NCBI GenBank assembly: GCA_027364815.1
Contig: DAHXOQ010000076.1
Coordinates: 1-10,934 of the forward strand
Length of the DNA stretch: 10,934 nucleotides
Source of the DNA: Acidobacteriaceae bacterium
GTDB lineage: Bacteria; Acidobacteriota; Terriglobia; Terriglobales; Acidobacteriaceae
Direction of reading: 5' to 3'
Every line of letters begins with the position of its first letter. Position 1 is the stretch's first letter. Below are positions 6,682 to 10,934 of this stretch, in pieces. The notes beneath the pieces are model-generated. The model had not been told where the DNA came from. It saw nothing but the letters and a program-made list of their open reading frames with translations, and did no database searches. A program made the translations under genes and the position numbers.

Positions 6682-7983
6682 CTAACGAACTGCCACCTGA
6701 TCAAGCAAATCAAAAAATTCCGGAAAACTGATCGCTGCAGATTCCGCGCCCTGAATCAATGTCTCTCCACTCGCACGCAATGCCGCCACGCTGAAGGCCA
6801 TCGCAATACGGTGATCGCCGCCTGTGTCAATCGTCGCTCCATGAAGCCGCTGACCGCCCGGCACATCGAGTCCGTCTTCAAACTCCTCAACTTCGGCGCC
6901 CATCGCGCGCAGATTTTTCGCCACCAGGGCAATACGGTCAGACTCCTTCACGCGCAACTCCTTCGCATCGCGTATCCGGATTCCTCCGCTCGTGTAAGGT
7001 GCAATCGCGGCCAGCACCGGCAACTCGTCAATGAGTTGCGCCGCATTTGATCCGCTGATTTCAGTCGAACCCAAACCTTCTTCAGGAGAAGTGATCCGCA
7101 CCGTCCCAATCAGCTCCGAGTGCTTCTCTTCAATGTGCAACACCTGTACTTGCGCGCCCAGCGCGGCAAGTACATCGAGCAGTGCGGCGCGTGTAGGATT
7201 CAACCCGAGATAATCAATAATCAACGTCGACCCGGGGAAGAGCGTCGCAGCCGCAAGAAAAAATGCAGCCGAAGAAATATCCCCCGGAACCTCAGCCTCA
7301 ATCGCATGCAACTGCTGTGGGCCCGCAATCGAGACGGAATCTATTGTGCGGCTCAGCGTAGCCCCAAAGGCGCGTAGTGCAAGCTCGCTGTGATCTCTTG
7401 TCCGGATCGCTTCGCGCACGGTTGTTTCACCCGCAGTTTGCAAACCGGCAAGCAGCACGCAACTCTTCACCTGCGCGCTCGGAACCGGCGTCGTAAAATC
7501 AATCGCCTTCAGCGGCCCGCCAAAAAGCGTCAGTGGCGCGTGGCCTTCACTCAGCGTCAATCGTGCGCCCATCAACTCCAGCGGCTTCTGAATCCTACCC
7601 ATCGGCCGCCTTGAGAGCGATGCGTCGCCAATCAGAGAGAAGCGCCCCTCCTGCGCGGCCAGCAATCCACTCAGCATGCGCATCGTCGAGCCGGAGTTCC
7701 CGCAATCGAGCGTCGCGTTACTAGTTTGAACTTTGCCACCCACACCAGTCACTTCAATCGCGCCCTCGCCAATTTTCTCGACCGTCGCGCCGAGCTGACT
7801 CATGCACACAAGCGTCGAGGCGCAATCCGCACCCGTCGAAAAATTTGTAAAGCGTGACGTACCCTCGGCAAATGCGCCGAGCATCGCGTAACGATGGCTG
7901 ATGGATTTGTCGCCGGGAAGCCGTAGGCTACCAGAGATGCCAATGGCTGGCTGAATCAGGCGTTCTTGTGTTTGAGCGTGCAA
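6682..7983 (-). CDS. aroA: 3-phosphoshikimate 1-carboxyvinyltransferase (EPSP synthase), class II type
   Basis: Sixth step of the shikimate pathway: joins phosphoenolpyruvate to shikimate-3-phosphate, in the cytoplasm. The 433 residues are full length. Visible motifs are LPGDKSISHR (22-31) with Lys26, LDCGNSGSTMR (92-102), SRRPMGR (124-130), SAQVK (169-173), TRDHSE (195-200), LNPTR (261-265), DELPVLA with Asp319, RVKESDR (344-350) with Glu347, and GDHRIAMAF (389-397). GDKS, SAQxK, RxHxE and NxTR are the four short motifs used to define class II (glyphosate-tolerant type) enzymes, as opposed to the E. coli class I type. The loop GNSGS keeps Gly at the position that is Ala in the CP4 enzyme, so actual tolerance is not certain. 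The start is TTG: no other start lies between it and an upstream in-frame TGA, and the next ATG (codon 34) would delete the GDKSISHR motif. GGAG lies 5 nt upstream. Followed by a possibly bidirectional terminator. Confidence 0.96.
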   Translation of the reverse strand: MHAQTQERLIQPAIGISGSLRLPGDKSISHRYAMLGAFAEGTSRFTNFSTGADCASTLVCMSQLGATVEKIGEGAIEVTGVGGKVQTSNATLDCGNSGSTMRMLSGLLAAQEGRFSLIGDASLSRRPMGRIQKPLELMGARLTLSEGHAPLTLFGGPLKAIDFTTPVPSAQVKSCVLLAGLQTAGETTVREAIRTRDHSELALRAFGATLSRTIDSVSIAGPQQLHAIEAEVPGDISSAAFFLAAATLFPGSTLIIDYLGLNPTRAALLDVLAALGAQVQVLHIEEKHSELIGTVRITSPEEGLGSTEISGSNAAQLIDELPVLAAIAPYTSGGIRIRDAKELRVKESDRIALVAKNLRAMGAEVEEFEDGLDVPGGQRLHGATIDTGGDHRIAMAFSVAALRASGETLIQGAESAAISFPEFFDLLDQVAVR

Positions 7984-7988
7984 AGGGA

Positions 7989-7992
7989 CTCC
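7989..7992 (-). promoter_or_regulatory. Shine-Dalgarno supporting the TTG start of aroA
   Basis: GGAG on the minus strand ends 5 nt before the TTG at 7983. It is the only plausible ribosome-binding signal in front of the essential N-terminal motif, which supports the rare start codon. Confidence 0.55.
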
Positions 7993-8051
7993 GATTTTTT
8001 CTCTGTCTTTGAGTTTATCGAATCAGGGTACCTTGCGTTTGTCTTTGCTGC

Positions 8052-8807
8052 TTACTCCGCGCCCAACTCACGCACAATTGCAACTGACGCCGAAGCTCCC
8101 ACCCGATTCGCGCCCGCTTCCAGCATCGTGCGCACGTCCGCGAGCGTCCTGATGCCGCCAGAAGCTTTCACTCCCGAGCGCGCTCCAGCCACTCCACGCA
8201 GCAGCGCAACATCCGCCGCCGTCGCTCCGCCAGAAGAAAATCCAGTCGACGTCTTCAGGAAATCCGTGCCCGCCTGAATCGCAATCTCCGCGCCGCGCAG
8301 TTTCTCTTCCACGCTCAGCAGGCAAGTTTCAAGAATCACCTTGAGGATTGCGCCGTTGTGATGGGCAACATGGGCCGCTGCACGGATATTCCGCTCCACC
8401 GCCGCATGCTCGCCGCTCTTCAGCAACCCAATCGGAATCACCATATCCAACTCGCGCACTCCAAGTTTCACTAGCGCAGCCGCCTCCTGCCTCAGAGTCG
8501 AGACAAGCCCCGCACCCAGAGGAAATCCAATCACTACTCCAACTGGAATTCCGCTTCCATTCATGCGCGCCACAACCGTCGAAGCCCAGCATGGGTTCAC
8601 CATCGCACAAGCAAAGCGATAGCGAATCGTCTCATCGCAAAGTTTTTCAATTTGCAGGTGCGAAGCATCCGGTTTCAGAAGTGTGTGGTCAATGACGGCG
8701 GCGAGAGATTGCCAATTTGCCAAGGCACTCGCTGCAAATCCCGCTGCATCGAAGCTGCCATAGTCAAATTCAAGTTCGGCTGTATTGATTGGTCGCGGCA
8801 CCGGCAT
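8052..8807 (-). CDS. deoC: Deoxyribose-phosphate aldolase
   Basis: Class I aldolase that reversibly cleaves 2-deoxyribose-5-phosphate into glyceraldehyde-3-phosphate and acetaldehyde, feeding deoxynucleoside sugar into central metabolism. Of 251 residues, AVIDHTLLKPDA (37-48) opens the TIM barrel. Asp121 in ELDMVIPIG is the conserved acidic residue, Lys185 in DFLKTSTGFSSGG is the Schiff-base lysine, and Lys214 in GVKASGGIRT is the proton-relay lysine. The barrel is complete to the C-terminus (VGASASVAIV). About 35 residues precede the conserved core, slightly more than in short bacterial forms. The ATG at 8807 has AAGGAG 9 nt upstream (8817-8822), a good site. It sits 68 bp upstream of aroA and about 200 bp downstream of hpt on the same strand. 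Pairing with hpt fits nucleoside salvage, though the 200-bp gap suggests a separate promoter. Confidence 0.95.
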   Translation of the reverse strand: MPVPRPINTAELEFDYGSFDAAGFAASALANWQSLAAVIDHTLLKPDASHLQIEKLCDETIRYRFACAMVNPCWASTVVARMNGSGIPVGVVIGFPLGAGLVSTLRQEAAALVKLGVRELDMVIPIGLLKSGEHAAVERNIRAAAHVAHHNGAILKVILETCLLSVEEKLRGAEIAIQAGTDFLKTSTGFSSGGATAADVALLRGVAGARSGVKASGGIRTLADVRTMLEAGANRVGASASVAIVRELGAE

Positions 8808-8842
8808 TTACTGAAACTCCTTCATCTGCAATCGGGCAAGCA

Positions 8843-8893
8843 ATGCCGACTAAAAACTCACGGGATGCCGCCCGGAGAATGAGTATACGGCAT
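8843..8893. repeat. Three ATGCCG copies upstream of deoC
   Basis: On the plus strand ATGCCG occurs at 8843-8848 and 8865-8870, and its inverse CGGCAT at 8888-8893. The last two could form a 6-bp stem with a 17-nt loop. They lie 36-86 bp upstream of the deoC ATG, where an operator would be expected. A TATACT hexamer on the minus strand (8883-8888) sits among them. No matching -35 is seen, and the repeats may be chance. Confidence 0.25.
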
Positions 8894-9008
8894 TCATTTG
8901 ACGCAACTGTGAATCCGCCATCACGTTTGTTGGTTAAGCGGTTCATGGTCGTGACTCTACTTCTATTAGACGTCAGGGAGTATAAACAAGGCGCAAAGAT
9001 ATGAAGGT

Positions 9009-9554
9009 TTATTTGCTTCCTTCAACGGGAAATAGGCAAATATCCGGCAGATTTCGATAGCGCTCAGCAAAATCCATCCCATATCCGATCACAAACAGGT
9101 CAGGAATCGAAAAACCCACGTAATCCGCCTCAATTTTCTCAATCCGCCGCGATGGCTTATCAAGCAACGCCGCAATGCGCAGCGACTTCGGCCTCTGTTG
9201 CAGAAATAGTTTGCGCAGGTACGAGAGCGTCAAACCGGTATCCAGAATATCTTCCACAATCAGCACATTTTTGCCTTCTATCGGCTGGTCCAGATCCTTG
9301 ATCATCTTCACCGCGCCCGACGAACGTTGCCCCTTGCCATAGCTCGAGACCGCGACAAAATCAAAGGTCGCATCCACATCAATCGTGCGCGAAAGATCGG
9401 CCAGAAAAGGAGCTGCCCCTTTCAAAACTCCAACCATCACCAGCTTTTCATCGCCCAGATCGTTGGTAATCTGTGCGCCCATTTCAGCAATGCGCTCGGC
9501 AATTTGTTGGCGTGAATACAGGACTTCAAGACCGGCAGAGATCGACTGGCTCAT
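9009..9554 (-). CDS. hpt: Hypoxanthine phosphoribosyltransferase
   Basis: Purine salvage enzyme that transfers phosphoribosyl from PRPP to hypoxanthine (often also guanine), making IMP or GMP in the cytoplasm. With the ATG at 9554 the protein has 181 residues, the usual length. The PRPP-binding signature VLIVEDILDTGLTL is at 97-110, with the acidic pair Glu101-Asp102. VGVLKGAAPF (41-50) forms the early pyrophosphate loop, SSYGKG (70-75) belongs to the flexible loop, LDKPSRR (131-137) lies near the purine site, and GFSIPDLFVIGYGMDF (147-162) is the C-terminal signature. The frame stays open to an ATG at 9674 (221 residues), but the extra Arg-rich 40 residues are unlike the family and would leave only 16 bp before lgt. 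An ATG at 9584, with AGGA 9 nt upstream, is the main rival start (191 residues). Confidence 0.95.
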   Translation of the reverse strand: MSQSISAGLEVLYSRQQIAERIAEMGAQITNDLGDEKLVMVGVLKGAAPFLADLSRTIDVDATFDFVAVSSYGKGQRSSGAVKMIKDLDQPIEGKNVLIVEDILDTGLTLSYLRKLFLQQRPKSLRIAALLDKPSRRIEKIEADYVGFSIPDLFVIGYGMDFAERYRNLPDICLFPVEGSK

Positions 9555-9675
9555 GCACACAGTATCGCCCAATCGGAGAACCATTCGCGAATTTCCTGCT
9601 GTGTAAAACCCGGCAACAATCCTTCGCCTCATCTCCAGGCGCATCCACTTCATACTCTGCACAACCCGCGCCATC

Positions 9676-9681
9676 TATACT
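9676..9681 (+). promoter_or_regulatory. Possible -10 box immediately before lgt
   Basis: TATACT ends 9 nt before the lgt ATG at 9691. A start of transcription about 7 nt downstream would leave almost no leader, and only a weak TAAG is available as a ribosome site. No convincing -35 lies 16-18 bp upstream. Confidence 0.3.
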
Positions 9682-9690
9682 TTAAGTAGC

Positions 9691-10452
9691 ATGATTCCTT
9701 ACCTGCATATCTTTGGATTTTCCATCCCTACCTTCGGCTTGATGATCTGGGCTGGCACCATGTTGGCCGCCTGGATGATGGACCGCAACTTCCGCCGCCA
9801 GAACCTCAAGGATGACGCCATCACCATCGTCGCCATCACCCTCGTTGCCGGCATCGTTGGCGCCAAGCTCTGGCACGTCCTAGACACCCCTTCAGAATTC
9901 CACAACATGGGCTGGAGAGTCCTCTGGGATACAGGTGGCTTCGCATGGTTCGGCGGAATGACCTTCGGTATCACCGCACTTCTCCTACAAGGACGGTTCT
10001 CCAAAATCGGCGCATTGCGTATGCTCGACCTCGCCGCACCCTCTGCAGCCATTGGATATGGCGTTGGTCGCATCGGCTGTCTCCTCTCAGGCGACGGATG
10101 CTACGGCATCCCAACAAGTCTTCCTTGGGGAATGAGCTTTCCCAATGGAATTGAGCCTGTCTACGTCCACGTCCATCCCACACCCCTCTACGAGTTCCTG
10201 ACCGCCATGCTGATTGCCGGATGGCTCTGGTGGCGCGGCTCCAAAAAATACGGCACCGGAGAAATTGTCGGGCATTACCTCCTCCTTGCTGGCACCGCGC
10301 GCTTTCTCGTCGAGTTTCTTCGCCGCAATCCCCACGTCCTCTGGGGGCTCTCCAACGCTCAACTCGCCAGCCTGGGTTCAGTTGTGCTCGGAATTTTGCT
10401 CATCGTATATGCGCGGACAAGAAAGCCCATAAATCTGGAATCCGCCGCTTGA
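9691..10452 (+). CDS. lgt: Prolipoprotein diacylglyceryl transferase family protein (Lgt-like)
   Basis: Integral inner-membrane protein of 253 residues with about seven hydrophobic segments. Lgt moves diacylglycerol from phosphatidylglycerol to the lipobox cysteine of pre-lipoproteins, the first step of lipoprotein maturation. Family features are FSIPTFGLMIWAG (10-22), YGVGRIGCLLSGDGCYG (123-139, the Lgt signature region with Arg127), VHPTPLYE (161-168), and GTARFLVEFLRR (201-212) with Arg204 and Glu208 matching the conserved C-terminal Arg and Glu. Two key positions are non-canonical: Phe87 in FAWFGG stands where E. coli has His103 (FHGG), and Cys130 stands where E. coli has Asn146 (GRIGN). 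Asp135 is roughly at the usual Glu. These alignments are by eye. Similar variants occur among Acidobacteria and deltaproteobacteria annotated as lgt, so function in lipidation is probable but unproven. Divergent from hpt, convergent with the SprT-like gene. Confidence 0.85.
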   Translation: MIPYLHIFGFSIPTFGLMIWAGTMLAAWMMDRNFRRQNLKDDAITIVAITLVAGIVGAKLWHVLDTPSEFHNMGWRVLWDTGGFAWFGGMTFGITALLLQGRFSKIGALRMLDLAAPSAAIGYGVGRIGCLLSGDGCYGIPTSLPWGMSFPNGIEPVYVHVHPTPLYEFLTAMLIAGWLWWRGSKKYGTGEIVGHYLLLAGTARFLVEFLRRNPHVLWGLSNAQLASLGSVVLGILLIVYARTRKPINLESAA

Positions 10453-10526
10453 CTCATCTCTGAATTTTGTCAGGACGAAAAAACGCAAGTTAAATGTAAT
10501 CAATCGCTCACAGATAAAACATCAAC

Positions 10527-10934
10527 CTATAGCCGCTTCAAAAACGCCTGTGCCTCCGCCAATCTCGGAAACAGTTTCTCATCCGCGCGGAACGCCGCAG
10601 AGTGCACACATCGCCTTGTACCCTTCATTCGCACGGGGTGTTTCAAGTGCAGCATCTCATGGTAAAGCAGATACTCAATCGCATACCTCGGGCTCGAAGG
10701 CCGGTCAAAAACCTTGCTCACCACGATCGTATTGTGCGCCGCGTCATAATGCCCCAGCGAGCGCTTCGAAGTATGCTCGCTCCACGTCAACTGCGGCCTG
10801 CCCAGCAGCCCATGAAAAAATCGCACATTCAATTCGTCAAAAATATTTTCCAGATTGTAAAAACGCCCTTCAGATCCGAACAATTTCTTGCTCCCGCGAA
10901 TTCGCCGTATCTGTTCCGTCTGCTGGCTTACCAC
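10527..10934 (-). CDS. SprT-like zinc metallopeptidase domain protein, N-terminus beyond the window
   Basis: Partial gene: the last 135 codons are visible and the frame is open at the right edge. The first visible codon is GTG, which could be a start or an internal Val. NLENIFDELNVRFFHGLL (28-44 of the visible part) resembles the start of the SprT-like fold. YHEMLHLKHP (91-100) gives the HExxH zinc motif with His92, Glu93 and His96, and CVHSAAFRADEKLFP (109-123) supplies the probable third ligand, His111. SprT-like proteins are putative zinc proteases related to the core domain of eukaryotic Spartan; the bacterial role is poorly known. No zinc-ribbon tail follows: the protein ends soon after the domain. 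It is convergent with lgt across 74 bp with no recognisable terminator. Domain assignment is good; cellular role unknown. Confidence 0.82.
   Translation of the reverse strand: MVSQQTEQIRRIRGSKKLFGSEGRFYNLENIFDELNVRFFHGLLGRPQLTWSEHTSKRSLGHYDAAHNTIVVSKVFDRPSSPRYAIEYLLYHEMLHLKHPVRMKGTRRCVHSAAFRADEKLFPRLAEAQAFLKRL

Noticed and set aside
6682..9554. aroA-deoC-hpt as one operon
   Set aside because: Same strand, but the 200-bp gap between hpt and deoC and the unrelated function of aroA argue against a single unit; aroA and deoC (68-bp gap) could be co-transcribed, but this is not shown.
9009..10452. hpt and lgt as parts of a novel paired system
   Set aside because: They are divergent housekeeping genes with unrelated roles; adjacency alone is no evidence of a joint system.

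Overview
This window looks like ordinary chromosomal DNA from an acidobacterium, most likely a Terriglobia (subdivision 1) relative such as Granulicella, Edaphobacter or Terriglobus. That placement is an inference. It rests on the moderately high GC, the type of TolC protein, a small secreted carboxypeptidase-regulatory-like domain protein, and a SprT-like metallopeptidase beside an lgt homologue. No rRNA or other firm phylogenetic marker is present. I see no tRNA or rRNA gene, CRISPR array, insertion sequence, integrase or phage gene.

Left part (1-4155), all on the minus strand: the N-terminal 393 codons of an exported YtcJ-type amidohydrolase (family 3) that runs off the left edge; a small AT-richer secreted protein with one carboxypeptidase-regulatory-like domain; an M20 zinc peptidase; and truA (tRNA pseudouridine synthase). 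A 362-bp divergent spacer then separates truA from a plus-strand TolC-type outer-membrane efflux protein (4518-6605), which is closed by a strong hairpin terminator.

Right part (6682-10934): aroA (class II EPSP synthase, shikimate pathway), deoC (deoxyribose-phosphate aldolase) and hpt (hypoxanthine phosphoribosyltransferase) lie on the minus strand. Divergent from hpt is an lgt-family gene (prolipoprotein diacylglyceryl transferase or relative) on the plus strand. It faces a SprT-like HExxH metallopeptidase whose N-terminus is cut by the right edge. hpt and deoC both serve nucleotide and nucleoside salvage. The remaining genes have unrelated housekeeping roles and do not form an obvious pathway.

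I do not find a convincing undescribed system. The best leads are: the Lgt-like protein, which lacks the usual active-site His and Asn; the AT-rich secreted protein, which shares an upstream octamer with its neighbour; the TolC protein, which carries a Gly/Ala/Thr-rich insert and has no pump genes beside it; and several non-ATG or ambiguous starts (aroA TTG, truA, hpt).
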